DNA from: Streptomyces mangrovisoli
GTDB taxonomy: Bacteria > Actinomycetota > Actinomycetes > Streptomycetales > Streptomycetaceae
Length of the DNA: 64,000 nt
Assembly: GCF_000974985.2 (NCBI RefSeq)
Contig: NZ_LAVA02000001.1
Location: 62,001 to 126,000 of the forward strand
Reading direction: 5' to 3'
In this document: positions 33,676 to 42,533 of the stretch, piece by piece
Layout: each line of letters begins with the position of its first letter
Position numbering within the stretch: the stretch's first letter is position 1
Notes under the pieces: model-generated
Told to the model about the DNA's origin: nothing
What the model saw: the letters and a program-made list of their open reading frames with translations, nothing else
The model's database searches: none
Position numbers and translations under genes: made by a program

Positions 33676-34042
33676 CGCGCGGTCGTACCGGCGGATGTCG
33701 CGGATCGTGGCACTCCGGTGTCACGGAGCGTCGATATCGGGTTGTGTCCTAGGCGTGACTTGTCACGTCCTGGAGTCGGGCGTCCGCTCCGGTACCTTCT
33801 GTGGGATGCGAGTGGTTCAGAGTGCGAGCCATGCCGGTGTGGCCCCTGGGGCGACCCCGCCTCCGGCGGTGCGCAGCGCTGCTCGCAGGGCGGGAGGGCC
33901 GTCGGCCCCGGCCCGTTCGACTCACCGCGGCGAGCGTCGCACAGTATGCCGCACGGGTACTCCTTCGCGCTGGAATATGCCCGAAGCGCTTGTTGAGGTG
34001 ACTGTACGTCAACCATGCTGTCTCGCAAGGGAGTAACGGTCC
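33676..34042. other. intergenic region upstream of the small membrane ORF
   Basis: About 370 bases. Open frames are present but lack coding character. It contains the palindrome CGTGACTTGTCACG (33754-33767, arms of six with a TT centre), a possible operator. Presumably it holds the promoter for the small ORF and HATPase gene. Confidence 0.5.
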
Positions 34043-34168
34043 GTGACCCTTGCTTCGACGGTTGTTCTGGCCATGCAGACAATGGCTACGATCGTGGCTC
34101 TCGTCATGGCGCACGCAGGGGCGCTCATGTGGCGCGAAGCCACGTGTCCGCCGGTTCGGATGGTGTGA
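34043..34168 (+). CDS. small membrane protein, 41 residues
   Basis: A GTG-initiated 41-codon frame with AGGGAG ten bases upstream. Residues 3-30 (STVVLAMQTMATIVALVMAHA and the following GALMW) form one hydrophobic segment, then a short tail with one cysteine. Its stop lies three bases before the start of the HATPase gene, whose own ribosome site is poor, so the small ORF may couple or control translation of that gene. I do not recognise a family. It could be a membrane anchor partner or a leader peptide. Confidence 0.55.
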   Translation: MTLASTVVLAMQTMATIVALVMAHAGALMWREATCPPVRMV

Positions 34169-34171
34169 GCG

Positions 34172-34651
34172 GTGCAGGTGCTTCAAGTGCAGCTGGAGAT
34201 CCGGCCCGACCCCGCTGAGGTGGGGCGAGCCCGGCGATGGGCCCGTTCGCGCCTGGCCGGGTCGGGGATAGCGGTGGACGAGCCGCTCGCCGAGACGCTG
34301 ATCCTGCTCGTCTCGGAACTGGTCACCAACGCCGTGGTGCACACCGGCTGTACGGCCGTGGTGCGGCTGTTCCTGCCCGGCGGCGAGGCCGAGGCGGCCC
34401 CCGTGCGCCTGGAGGTGGCCGACACCAGCACCCGGGCGCCGGTGCCCCGTTGCGCGGACGGCGACGCCACGGGCGGCCGCGGTCTCGCCCTCGTCGACGG
34501 TCTCGCCGACCGCTGGGGCTGGAGCCCGGAGGGCGCGGGCAAGCGCATCTGGTGCGAGCTGGACCGCTGTTCCGAGCGCCCGGAGGCGGCGGGCACGGCC
34601 TACGGCAGCGGGATCTCGGCGTACGAGGGCATGGCCTACGAGGCCGTGTAG
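34172..34651 (+). CDS. HATPase-domain (RsbW-like) regulatory protein
   Basis: A 159-residue protein with a GHKL ATPase fold as in anti-sigma kinases. The N-box is LLVSELVTNAVVHTGCTAVVRLFL. The G2-like box is TGGRGLALVDGLADRWGW, and the C-terminal strand GAGKRIWCEL closes the domain (residues 35-135). Such proteins in Streptomyces bind or phosphorylate STAS antagonists, or act as orphan regulators. The STAS protein at 28753 is a possible but unproven partner. It starts three bases after the 41-residue membrane ORF. Confidence 0.82.
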   Translation: MQVLQVQLEIRPDPAEVGRARRWARSRLAGSGIAVDEPLAETLILLVSELVTNAVVHTGCTAVVRLFLPGGEAEAAPVRLEVADTSTRAPVPRCADGDATGGRGLALVDGLADRWGWSPEGAGKRIWCELDRCSERPEAAGTAYGSGISAYEGMAYEAV

Positions 34652-34956
34652 CGGCCGTGCGCCGGGGGTGTGCATCCGTGCGCACCCCGCTGCGAAAAGG
34701 GCGTAAGGGATGAATGCCTCAGGCGCTGTTGACGTGCCGTGACCGTTTGATCACGCTGGTGTGAGCGAACCGCCGCGAGGGGACGGCGAGGGCATCAGGT
34801 GACGGTGGCCCTCGGCGAGTGTGGGTCGCGAGACCGGTACCGGTCGGCCCCCTCAGGGCGGAGGGGCCGTGCGGAGCGCCGGAAGCCGGATGGCGGCGCG
34901 CGGAACGCGCTCGGGGGCGGGAGCGGCGCGCCGCCAGCCGGAACCCCTCCTCACGC
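34652..34956. other. convergent gap after the HATPase gene
   Basis: About 305 bases between the HATPase gene and the minisatellite that adjoins the cyclase-family gene. I see no gene and no copy of the GC-rich 3'-end repeat. It is the only convergent gap longer than 200 bases without that repeat. Confidence 0.5.
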
Positions 34957-35028
34957 CTGCCGTACTCCTTCCGAGTGCCTCCGTGCCCTTGGGTGCCCCC
35001 GTACCCCTGAATGCCTCCGTATCCCTTC
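34957..35028. repeat. 18-bp minisatellite at the 3' end of the cyclase-family gene
   Basis: Three clear 18-base units of the type GTGCCTCCGTGCCCTTGG (34975-34992, 34993-35010, 35011-35028), preceded by a weaker one. The last unit runs into the stop codon of the minus-strand gene. Confidence 0.8.
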
Positions 35029-35953
35029 AGAGCACGGCCACCGGTGCCACCGGTGTGCCCGTGCCCCCGACGAACGGTTCCGGCATCGCCGACAGCAGGA
35101 ACGCGTACCGGGATTCTTCTCCACAGGCTGTGGACAACTCTTCGAGATTCCAGTTCTGGCCCTGGAGCATCCCCATCTCCACCAGGTCCAGGGCGTGCAC
35201 CGGCAGCCACAGGTCGTCCAGCTCGGGCGGGAAGATCTCGAAGGTGAGCGTGTCGTTGGCGACCGCCGCGACATCGCGCGCGTGGAACCACTCCGGCGTA
35301 CGCACCGAAAGCCCCGGCGACGGATACGCGTACCCCTGCTTGTCGCCCGTGAGATACACCCGCACCTGACCCGTCCGTACGAGCACGACGTCGCCGGAAC
35401 GCACCCGGGTGCCCGCCAGTTCCTCCGCGGCCTCCAGGTCCTCCGGCGTCACCGCGTGCCCGCCCGGCAGCCGTTCGACGCCGCGGGCCCGCGCCACGTC
35501 GAGCAGCACCCCGCGCGAGACGACGGGGGGCGCCTTGTCGATGCCGGCGAACGCGGCACCGCCGTGCGCGGTGACCGTCGACGCGGGCCGCCCGTTGTAG
35601 ACCCTCCCCGAGTGCGACACGTGCGTCAGCGCGTCCCAGTGGGTGCCGGCCTGGAGGCCCATGGTCACGGCGTCGTCGCTGCACGCGACCGTGCCCGGAC
35701 CGAACAGCTCCTGGTTGATCTGCACCATCACGTGCAGCGGGTTGACCCGGCCCGGGATCATCCCCGTCTGCACACCGTCCTCCTTCAGCGGCAGCGCGAG
35801 CGGTATCCGCCGCCCGCTGCGCACGCAGGCCGCCGCCTCGCGGACGACCTCGTCGGTGATCAGGTTCAGCGTCCCGATCTCGTCGTCGGCCCCCCAGCGG
35901 CCCCAGTTGCTGACCCGCTTCGCGATGTCGTGGAACGCGTCCGGCAGTGCCAT
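35027..35953 (-). CDS. cyclase-family (kynurenine formamidase-like) metal hydrolase
   Basis: A 308-residue protein of the Cyclase family (PF04199 type). The metal-binding motif H-x-G-T-H-x-D-x-x-x-H appears as QAGTHWDALTHV, with glutamine in place of the first histidine, followed by HSGRVYNG. A later histidine/glutamate set is in WLPVHALDLVEMG. Members hydrolyse cyclic amides or esters, or ring carbonyls. In this setting it might open or hydrate a ring intermediate. The ATG follows GGGGAGGACC. It is divergent from the SDR gene with a shared operator (site 3). Confidence 0.85.
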   Translation of the reverse strand: MALPDAFHDIAKRVSNWGRWGADDEIGTLNLITDEVVREAAACVRSGRRIPLALPLKEDGVQTGMIPGRVNPLHVMVQINQELFGPGTVACSDDAVTMGLQAGTHWDALTHVSHSGRVYNGRPASTVTAHGGAAFAGIDKAPPVVSRGVLLDVARARGVERLPGGHAVTPEDLEAAEELAGTRVRSGDVVLVRTGQVRVYLTGDKQGYAYPSPGLSVRTPEWFHARDVAAVANDTLTFEIFPPELDDLWLPVHALDLVEMGMLQGQNWNLEELSTACGEESRYAFLLSAMPEPFVGGTGTPVAPVAVL

Positions 35954-36033
35954 CTCGGTCCTCCCCGGGGTTGTCGGCGCGCGCGTCTTGTCCGTGCACG
36001 TGTCTTGTCTGCGCACGCCGTCGGGGCAAAAAT

Positions 36034-36048
36034 CTAACGGTCCGTCAG
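36034..36048. promoter_or_regulatory. CTGACG-N3-CGTCAG operator, site 3
   Basis: CTAACGGTCCGTCAG, with one mismatch in the left arm, lies between the divergent cyclase-family (35953) and SDR (36071) genes. Confidence 0.75.
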
Positions 36049-36070
36049 AAACCGCGGGAAGGGGCCGGAA

Positions 36071-36982
36071 GTGGGGAACTTCTTGGCAGGCAAGGCCGTC
36101 GCCGTGACGGGCGCCGGGCGGGGGATCGGCCGCGCGGTCGCGCTGGCCGCGGCGGCCGAGGGAGCGCGCGTCGTCGTCAACGACTACGGTGTCACGACCG
36201 ACGGCACCTCGCCCACCAGCGAGCCCGCCGAGGCGGTGGTCAAGGAGATCGAGGCGGCCGGCGGCGAGGCGATCGCGGTGGCCGACGACATCTCCACCAT
36301 GGCGGGCGGCCAACGCGTGGTGGACACGGCCCGCAGCGCGTTCGGGCGCCTCGACGGGGCCGTGTGCGTCGCGGGGATCCTGCGCGAGCGGATGCTGTTC
36401 AACATGTCCGAGCAGGAGTGGGACCCGGTGGTCGCCACCCATCTCAAGGGCACCTTCACGGTGTTCCGGGCCGCGGCCGCGCTGATGCGCGAGCAGCGCT
36501 CCGGCACCCTGATCGGCTTCACCAGCGGCAACCACCAGGGCTCCGTCTCGCAGGCCAACTACAGCGCCGCCAAGGGCGGGATCATCTCGCTCGTGCGCAG
36601 CGCCGCGCTCGGCCTGCACAAGTACGGCGTGACGGCCAACGCGGTCGCCCCCGTGGCCCGCACCCGCATGTCCGCCGGGGTCCCCATGGAACTCGCGGAG
36701 ATCGGCGAACCGGAGGACGTGGCCGCGCTGGTGGTCTATCTGCTCTCCGACCGGGCCCGGGAGCAGCGCGTCACCGGCCAGGTGTACACGATCGCGGGCC
36801 CCAAGCTCGCGGTCTGGGCCCAGCCGCGCGAACTGCGCGCCGCCTACGCCGAGGGCTCCTGGACGCCCGAACGGATCGCCGACCTGCTGCCGGGAACGGT
36901 CGGCACCGACCCGATGCCGATGCTGGCCCGCCTGGAAGAAATGGAACAGGCAGCCCGAAAGGGAGCCCGCCCCAACCAGTGA
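36071..36982 (+). CDS. short-chain dehydrogenase/reductase (3-hydroxyacyl-CoA dehydrogenase type)
   Basis: A 303-residue SDR. The NAD(P)-binding glycine motif TGAGRGIGRA is at about 14-23, and VVVNDYG with acidic Asp indicates NAD preference. The catalytic Ser is in GFTSGNHQG and the Tyr-x-x-x-Lys pair in NYSAAKGG. It resembles the hydroxyacyl-CoA dehydrogenase part of multifunctional MFE-2/17-beta-HSD4 enzymes, which oxidise side-chain 3-hydroxyacyl-CoAs. The GTG at 36071 follows GGAAGGGGCC. Its promoter carries operator site 3. The C terminus (Glu/Arg/Met-rich) is longer than simple SDRs. Confidence 0.88.
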   Translation: MGNFLAGKAVAVTGAGRGIGRAVALAAAAEGARVVVNDYGVTTDGTSPTSEPAEAVVKEIEAAGGEAIAVADDISTMAGGQRVVDTARSAFGRLDGAVCVAGILRERMLFNMSEQEWDPVVATHLKGTFTVFRAAAALMREQRSGTLIGFTSGNHQGSVSQANYSAAKGGIISLVRSAALGLHKYGVTANAVAPVARTRMSAGVPMELAEIGEPEDVAALVVYLLSDRAREQRVTGQVYTIAGPKLAVWAQPRELRAAYAEGSWTPERIADLLPGTVGTDPMPMLARLEEMEQAARKGARPNQ

Positions 36983-37004
36983 GGCCCGGTGAGCGCCCCC
37001 GCAA

Positions 37005-37094
37005 GGGGCGCGGGGAACTGCGCGAGCAACCAAGACGGCCGGTCACTCGACCGACAACACCGGCCCCCTGCAAGGGGCGCGGGGAACTGCGCGA
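37005..37094 (+). repeat. two plus-oriented copies of the GC-rich 3'-end repeat
   Basis: Copies at 37005-37025 and 37074-37094 lie in the 170-base gap between two co-directional genes. They sit in 69-base direct repeats that also share GCGAGCAACCA-type flanks. No minus-oriented copies are present here. Confidence 0.9.
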
Positions 37095-37152
37095 GCAACC
37101 ACGACGGACCGTCAGCCAGACAACTGCCCCACCCCTCCGGAAGGAGACCCCC

Positions 37153-38331
37153 GTGGAGTTCGGACGGACCGCCGAGGACGAGAAGTTCCGCGCGGAGGCG
37201 GCCGCCTGGCTGGCCGCGCACGCGCCGGCGCCCGCCGATCCGGCCCAGGACCGCCAGGACCGCCAGGACCGCCGGAGCTGGGAACGCACCCTCGGCAAGG
37301 CGCGCTGGATCGGCCTCGGCTGGCCCGAGTCCGGGTACGGCAACCGCACCGCGACCCTCACCCAGCAGGTCGCCTGGGCCGAGGAGTACGCCCGCTCGGC
37401 CGCCCCGCCGCGCTGCGGGCACATCGGGGAGAACCTGCTCGCCCCGACCCTGCTCGCGCACGGCACCGCCGAGCAGAAGGCCCGCTTCCTGCCGCCGGTC
37501 GCTGCCGGGGACGAACTGTGGTGCCAGGGCTACAGCGAGCCCGACGCCGGCTCCGACCTGGCCGGCGTGCGCACCGCCGCCGTACGCGACGGGACGGGCG
37601 AGTTCCGCGTCAGCGGCCGGAAGATCTGGACCTCCCTCGCGCACGAGGCCGACTGGTGCTTCGTGCTCGCCCGCACCGAGCCCGGCTCGCGCCGCCACCA
37701 CGGGCTCAGCTTCCTGCTCGTGCCCATGGACCAGCCGGGCCGGATCGAGGTCCGGCCGATCCGGCAGCTGACCGGCACCAGCGACTTCAACGAGGTCCTC
37801 TTCGACGGGGCGCGGGCGGCCGCGGAGCACGTCGTGGGCGGCGAGGGTGCGGGCTGGCGCGTCGCGATGAGCCTGCTCGGCTTCGAGCGGGGCGTCTCCA
37901 CCCTCGCCCAGCAGATCGGCTTCGCCCGGGAGCTGGCCCGGGTCGTCTCGGCCGCGGCCGAGACCGGCGCGCTGGACGATCCGGTCGTACGGGAGCGGCT
38001 GACAGGGCTGTGGGCGGAGCTGCGCACCATGCGCTGGCACGCGCTGCGCACCCTCGGCGGCGGCGCCGGCGACCCGGGCGCGCCCAGCGTGGCCAAGCTG
38101 CTGTGGGCGGGCTGGCACCAGCGGCTCGGCGAGCTCGCGATGCTCGCGCGCGGCGCCGAGGCGAGCGCGGGCCCGGCGGACTGGTCGGCGGCGGCGCCGT
38201 ACGAACTGGACGCCCTCCAGCACCTGTTCCTGTTCTCCCGGGCCGACACGGTGTACGGCGGCTCGGACCAGATCCAGCGCACGATCATCGCCGAGCGGGT
38301 GCTCGGCCTGCCGAGAGAACCCAAGGGCTGA
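37153..38331 (+). CDS. acyl-CoA dehydrogenase
   Basis: A 392-residue FadE-type enzyme: GWPESGYGNRT in the N-terminal domain, WCQGYSEPDAGSDLAGVRT and KIWTSLAHEADWC in the flavin-binding part, and VYGGSDQIQRTIIAERVLGLP at the C terminus. The usual catalytic glutamate position is glycine, as in related steroid-type enzymes. A short Asp-Arg-Gln repeat (DRQDRQDRR) lies near residue 36. The GTG start follows GGAAGGAGA. It is co-directional with SDR and MDR genes, matching dehydrogenation, then hydroxyacyl or alcohol oxidation. Confidence 0.9.
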   Translation: MEFGRTAEDEKFRAEAAAWLAAHAPAPADPAQDRQDRQDRRSWERTLGKARWIGLGWPESGYGNRTATLTQQVAWAEEYARSAAPPRCGHIGENLLAPTLLAHGTAEQKARFLPPVAAGDELWCQGYSEPDAGSDLAGVRTAAVRDGTGEFRVSGRKIWTSLAHEADWCFVLARTEPGSRRHHGLSFLLVPMDQPGRIEVRPIRQLTGTSDFNEVLFDGARAAAEHVVGGEGAGWRVAMSLLGFERGVSTLAQQIGFARELARVVSAAAETGALDDPVVRERLTGLWAELRTMRWHALRTLGGGAGDPGAPSVAKLLWAGWHQRLGELAMLARGAEASAGPADWSAAAPYELDALQHLFLFSRADTVYGGSDQIQRTIIAERVLGLPREPKG

Positions 38332-38343
38332 GAGGGGACCACC

Positions 38344-39393
38344 GTGCGAGGCGTGGTGTTCGACGGGAAGCGGGTACGGGTCGTCGACGACCTTGAGGTG
38401 CGCGACCCGGGGCCGGGCGAGGTGCTGGTCGCGATCGCCGCGGCCGGGCTCTGCCACAGCGACCTGTCGGTGGTGGACGGGACCATCCCCTTCCCGGTGC
38501 CGGTGGTGCTCGGGCACGAGGGCGCGGGCGTGGTGGAGGCGGTCGGCGCGGGCGTCACGCATGTCGCGCCCGGCGACCACGTCTCCCTGTCCACCCTCGC
38601 CAGCTGCGGCACCTGCGCGCAGTGCGACCGGGGGCGGCCGACGATGTGCCGGGAGGCGATCGGGCGGCCGGCCCGGCCCTTCACCCAGGGCGGCCGGGCG
38701 CTGTACCAGTTCGCCGCCAACTCGGCGTTCGCGGAACGGACGGTGGTGAAGGCGGTCCAGGCCGTGCGCATCCCGCGGGACATCCCGCTCACGTCGGCCG
38801 CGTTGATCGGCTGCGGGGTGCTCACCGGCGTCGGCGCCGTCCTGAACCGGGCCCGGGTGGACCGCGGTGACAGCGTCCTCGTCATCGGCGCGGGCGGGAT
38901 CGGCCTGAACGTCATCCAGGGCGCCAGGATCGCCGGCGCGCTCCGGATCGTGGCGGTGGACGCCAACCCGGACAAGGAGGAGCTCGCGCGCCGGTTCGGC
39001 GCCGACGACTTCCTGACCTCGACGCAGGGCGTGCGCGAGCTGCTGCCGGACGGCGTGGACCACGCCTTCGAGTGCGTCGGCCGCACCGGGCTGATCCGGG
39101 AGGCCGTGGACCTGCTGGACCGGCACGGGCAGGCGGTCCTGCTCGGCGTGCCCCCGGCGGGCGCCGAGGCGTCCTTCCTCGTCTCCTCGATGTACCTGGA
39201 CAAGTCGATCCTTGGCTGCCGCTACGGCTCCTCCCGCCCCCAGCGCGACATCGCCCTGTACGCCGGGCTGTACCGGCAGGGCCGGCTGCTGCTGGACGAG
39301 CTGGTGACCGCCACCTACCCGGTCGAGGACTTCGAGAAGGCGGCCGCGGACGCGGAGGCCGGGCGGGTGGCGCGGGGGGTGCTCACGTTCTGA
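38344..39393 (+). CDS. zinc-dependent alcohol dehydrogenase (MDR family)
   Basis: A 349-residue medium-chain dehydrogenase. The catalytic zinc ligands are Cys in GLCHSD and His/Glu in GHEGAG. Four structural-zinc cysteines are in SCGTCAQCDRGRPTMC. The NAD site is VLVIGAGGIGLNVIQGA with an acidic residue in VAVDAN. It resembles S-(hydroxymethyl)glutathione/mycothiol-type and aryl-alcohol dehydrogenases and would oxidise an alcohol released in the pathway. Twelve bases follow the dehydrogenase gene. Its 3' end overlaps the 3' end of the opposing GlxA-type gene by 11 bases. Confidence 0.9.
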   Translation: MRGVVFDGKRVRVVDDLEVRDPGPGEVLVAIAAAGLCHSDLSVVDGTIPFPVPVVLGHEGAGVVEAVGAGVTHVAPGDHVSLSTLASCGTCAQCDRGRPTMCREAIGRPARPFTQGGRALYQFAANSAFAERTVVKAVQAVRIPRDIPLTSAALIGCGVLTGVGAVLNRARVDRGDSVLVIGAGGIGLNVIQGARIAGALRIVAVDANPDKEELARRFGADDFLTSTQGVRELLPDGVDHAFECVGRTGLIREAVDLLDRHGQAVLLGVPPAGAEASFLVSSMYLDKSILGCRYGSSRPQRDIALYAGLYRQGRLLLDELVTATYPVEDFEKAAADAEAGRVARGVLTF

Positions 39394-40447
39394 CGGGGAC
39401 CGCCCGCGCGGCGGCCGCGGCGGTGCCCGTCGCCCGGAACGTCCGCCGATACGCCGTCGGTGTCACGCCCAGCGCCGTCTGGAGGTGCTGGCGCATCGAC
39501 TGGGCGGTGCCGAAGCCCGCGTCCCGCGCCACCTGGTCCACGGAGAGGCCGGTCGACTCCAGCAGCTGCCGGGCCCGTTCGATCCGCTGCCGGGTGAGCC
39601 ACTGGCCGGGGCTCACCCCCACCTCCTCGCGGAAGCGGCGGGTGAACGTCCGTACCGACATGGCCTCCTGGGCGGCCATGTCGCGCAGCTGGATCGGCTC
39701 GTGCAGCCGCCCCAGCGCCCACGCGCGCGCCGCGGTGGTGCCGGCCTGCTGCGGATCGGGCACCGGGCGCTCGATGTACTGCGCCTGGCCGCCGTCGCGG
39801 TGCGGCGGGACGACCGTGCGGCGGGCGATCTCGTTGGCGACGGCGCTGCCGTGGTCGCGGCGCACCATGTGCAGGCACAGGTCGATCCCGGCGGCGACCC
39901 CGGCCGAGGTCAGCACGTCGCCGTCGTCGACGAACAGCACGTCCGGGTCGACGTCGACCTTCGGGAACAGGCGCTGGAGATGGGCCGCCTCGGCCCAGTG
40001 GGTGGTGGCGCGGCGGCCGTCCAGCCGGCCGGCGGCGGCCAGCACGAAGACGCCGGTGCAGATGGAGGCGAGCCGGGTGCCGGGCCGGATGTGCGCCAGC
40101 GCGGCGGCCAGTTCGGGGGTGAGCACGCCCTCCTCGAAGACCGGTCCCAGTTCGTACGACGCCGGGACGATCACCGTGTCCGCGCCGGCCAGGGCCTCGG
40201 GGCCGTGGGCCACCTGGACCGCGAAGTCGGCGTCGGTCTCGACCGGGCCGGGCGGCCGGACCGAGCAGGTCACCACCTCGTACAGCTGCCGTCCGCGCGC
40301 GTCCCGGGGGCGGCCGAAGATCCGGTGCGGGATGCCGAGTTCGAAGGGGAGCAGGCCGTCGAGGGCGAGGACGACGACGCGGTGCGGACGGAAAGCCGGT
40401 CCGCCGTCCCTGACCTGATCCCGAACATGATCGTGTGCACGGCTCAT
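39383..40447 (-). CDS. GlxA-family transcriptional regulator (DJ-1/PfpI plus AraC)
   Basis: A 354-residue regulator. The N-terminal DJ-1/PfpI-like domain (20-200) has RLASICTGVFVLAAAGRLDGRRATTHW with the conserved nucleophile-like cysteine. The C-terminal AraC domain (250-340) has the helix-turn-helix MAAQEAMSVRTFTRRFREEVGVSPGQWL and DQVARDAGFGTAQSMRQHL. Such proteins usually activate neighbouring genes in response to small molecules, often nitrogen compounds or aldehydes. It is divergent from the MFS gene with only 47 bases between, so it probably controls that gene. It belongs to a different control circuit from the palindrome set. Confidence 0.88.
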   Translation of the reverse strand: MSRAHDHVRDQVRDGGPAFRPHRVVVLALDGLLPFELGIPHRIFGRPRDARGRQLYEVVTCSVRPPGPVETDADFAVQVAHGPEALAGADTVIVPASYELGPVFEEGVLTPELAAALAHIRPGTRLASICTGVFVLAAAGRLDGRRATTHWAEAAHLQRLFPKVDVDPDVLFVDDGDVLTSAGVAAGIDLCLHMVRRDHGSAVANEIARRTVVPPHRDGGQAQYIERPVPDPQQAGTTAARAWALGRLHEPIQLRDMAAQEAMSVRTFTRRFREEVGVSPGQWLTRQRIERARQLLESTGLSVDQVARDAGFGTAQSMRQHLQTALGVTPTAYRRTFRATGTAAAAARAVPVRT

Positions 40448-40494
40448 GGCCCGATCCTAGCGAACACTGGCCTTCGGGCCACTCGATTCCGGTC

Positions 40495-41826
40495 ATGGCG
40501 CCCCTGACCATGGATGACGTGACCCAGACAACCGAGGCCGCCGCGGCGGAGGACACCCCGCCCGCCCGCCGCCACCGCATCCACCGGGGCTGGTTCGTCG
40601 CCGCCGTCACCTTCGTGACGATCATCGGCGCGGCCGCCTTCCGCTCCCTGCCCGGTCTGCTGATCGACCCCCTGCACCAGGAGTTCGGCTGGTCGCGCGG
40701 CACGATCGGCGCCGCCGTCTCGGTCAACCTGGCGCTCTACGGCCTCACCGCGCCGTTCGCGGCGGCCCTGATGGACCGCTTCGGCATCCGCCGCGTGGTC
40801 GCCGTGGCCCTGACCGTCATCGCGATCGGCTCCGTCCTGACCGTGTGGATGACCCAGGCCTGGCAGCTGATGCTCTGCTGGGGCCTGCTGGTCGGCCTCG
40901 GCTCCGGCTCGATGGCGCTGGCGTTCGCCGCGACCGTGACCAACCGCTGGTTCACCGAGCGGCGCGGCCTGGTCAGCGGCATCCTCACCGCGGCCTCCGC
41001 CTCCGGCCAGCTGATCTTCCTGCCGCTGCTGTCGTGGCTGGTCACCCGGCACGGCTGGCGCCCGGCCGCGGTCACCGTCGCGCTCGCCGCGCTCGCGGTC
41101 GTCCCGTTCGTGTGGCTGCTGCTGCGCGACCATCCCGCCGACGTGGGCCTGAAGCCGTACGGCGCCCAGGAGTTCGTGCCGAAGCCGCCGCCCGTCCAGG
41201 GGGCCGCCCGGCGCGCGCTGCGGGTGCTGTCCGGGGCCGTGCGCGACGGCACCTTCTGGCTGCTGGCCGGCACCTTCGCGATCTGCGGCGCCTCCACCAA
41301 CGGCCTGGTGCAGACCCACTTCGTGCCCGCCGAGCACGACCACGGGATGCCCGTCACGGCGGCGGCCTCGCTGCTCGCGGTCGTCGGCGTGTTCGACGTG
41401 ATCGGCACGATCTGCTCGGGCTGGTTCACCGACCGCTTCGAGCCGCGCCGGCTGCTGGCCGTGTACTACGCGCTGCGCGGCCTGTCCCTGCTCTTCCTGC
41501 CGATGCTGCTGGCGCCGAGCGTGCACCCGCCGATGATCTTCTTCATCGTCTTCTACGGCCTCGACTGGGTCGCCACCGTGCCGCCCACCCTGGCCCTGTG
41601 CCGGGCCGCCTACGGCGAGGACAGCGCCATCGTCTTCGGCTGGGTGCTCGCCTCGCACCAGGTCGGCGCGGCCCTGGTCGCCTGGCTCGGCGGCGTGGCC
41701 CGCGACGCCTTCGGCTCCTACGACCTGGTCTGGTACGCCTCCGGGGCCCTGTGCGCGGCGGCGGCCCTGATGGCCCTGGTGATCCGGCGCGGGGCTCCGG
41801 CACCGCGGCCCGCGCTCGCGGTCTGA
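40495..41826 (+). CDS. MFS transporter
   Basis: A 443-residue protein with about 12 hydrophobic segments in two groups of six, and the loop motif DRFGIRRVVAVA between helices 2 and 3. It resembles the oxalate/formate antiporter-like or monocarboxylate (MCT-type) MFS branch, with RGWFVAAVTFVTIIGAAAFRSLPG at the first helix. It could import a carboxylate substrate of the nearby catabolic genes. It is divergent from the GlxA-type gene. ATGs at 40495 and 40510 are both possible; neither has a clear ribosome site. Confidence 0.85.
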   Translation: MAPLTMDDVTQTTEAAAAEDTPPARRHRIHRGWFVAAVTFVTIIGAAAFRSLPGLLIDPLHQEFGWSRGTIGAAVSVNLALYGLTAPFAAALMDRFGIRRVVAVALTVIAIGSVLTVWMTQAWQLMLCWGLLVGLGSGSMALAFAATVTNRWFTERRGLVSGILTAASASGQLIFLPLLSWLVTRHGWRPAAVTVALAALAVVPFVWLLLRDHPADVGLKPYGAQEFVPKPPPVQGAARRALRVLSGAVRDGTFWLLAGTFAICGASTNGLVQTHFVPAEHDHGMPVTAAASLLAVVGVFDVIGTICSGWFTDRFEPRRLLAVYYALRGLSLLFLPMLLAPSVHPPMIFFIVFYGLDWVATVPPTLALCRAAYGEDSAIVFGWVLASHQVGAALVAWLGGVARDAFGSYDLVWYASGALCAAAALMALVIRRGAPAPRPALAV

Positions 41827-41902
41827 GCGGCGGGGGTCCGGGCGCGGGGGCGGTGCTCGCGAGACGGCCGGCCGGGTCCGGGTCCCCTGCCGGCGGTCCG
41901 GC

Positions 41903-42517
41903 TCAGCGCTCCAGCCGCGCGAACCGCCCCCGGTGGAAGATCAGCGGACCGCCCGGGGCGTCGTCGTCCGCCGTGCCGAGCGCGGCCACCCGGCCCACCA
42001 CCACGAGATGGTCGCCGCCGGTGTGCACGGCGTGCACCGCGCAGTCGATCCAGGACACCGCGCCCACCAGGCGCGGCGCCCCGGACACCGGGGCCGCGTC
42101 GTACGCCACCCCCGCGAACTTGTCCGCGCCGCTGACCGCGAACGCCCGGCACAGCGCGCCCTGGTCCGCGCCGAGCACGTTGACGCAGAACACCCCCGCG
42201 CGGGCGATCCGCGGCCAGGTCGACGACGTGCGGCCCACCATGAAGGCGACCAGCGGCGGGTCGAGGGAGAGCGAGGAGAACGACTGGCAGGCGAAGCCCG
42301 CGGGCCCCGGCTCGCCCTCCGCGGCCGGTGCGGTGACCACGGCCACGCCCGACGCGAAGGTGCCGAGCACCCGCCGGAACTCGCCCTGGTCCACCGGTGC
42401 CCGCTCGCCGTCGCGCACACAGCGCAACTCGGGGCGGGGCAGCGCCTCGACCGGGCCCGCGGGCCCGGCCGACCTGAGATAGCGGACGGCCGCGGCCGCC
42501 GCCCCTGCGTGTCCCAT
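41903..42517 (-). CDS. flavin reductase family protein
   Basis: A 204-residue FMN-binding split-barrel protein of the flavin reductase type (HpaC/HsaB-like): FRRVLGTFASGVAVVTA, FACQSFSSLSLDPPLVAFMV, FCVNVLGADQGALCRAFA and the late HLVVVGRVAAL. Such enzymes supply reduced flavin to a two-component monooxygenase. No matching oxygenase lies in the window; the FMO-like protein at 47583 is self-contained. The ATG at 42517 and the GTG at 42520 are both possible starts. Operator site 4 begins 17 bases upstream. Confidence 0.88.
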   Translation of the reverse strand: MGHAGAAAAAVRYLRSAGPAGPVEALPRPELRCVRDGERAPVDQGEFRRVLGTFASGVAVVTAPAAEGEPGPAGFACQSFSSLSLDPPLVAFMVGRTSSTWPRIARAGVFCVNVLGADQGALCRAFAVSGADKFAGVAYDAAPVSGAPRLVGAVSWIDCAVHAVHTGGDHLVVVGRVAALGTADDDAPGGPLIFHRGRFARLER

Positions 42518-42533
42518 CACACCCTCATTGAAA

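Noticed and set aside
33784..34036. Open frames in the gap before the HATPase gene
   Set aside because: They have no ribosome site, are Arg/Pro-rich and give no family resemblance. Only the 41-codon frame at 34043 has a plausible start and hydrophobic segment.
35976..36048. A possible KstR- or KstR2-type steroid operator in the catabolic promoters
   Set aside because: The palindromes are CTGACG-N3-CGTCAG, not the AAC/GTT- or CAAG/CTTG-type motifs I recall for those repressors.
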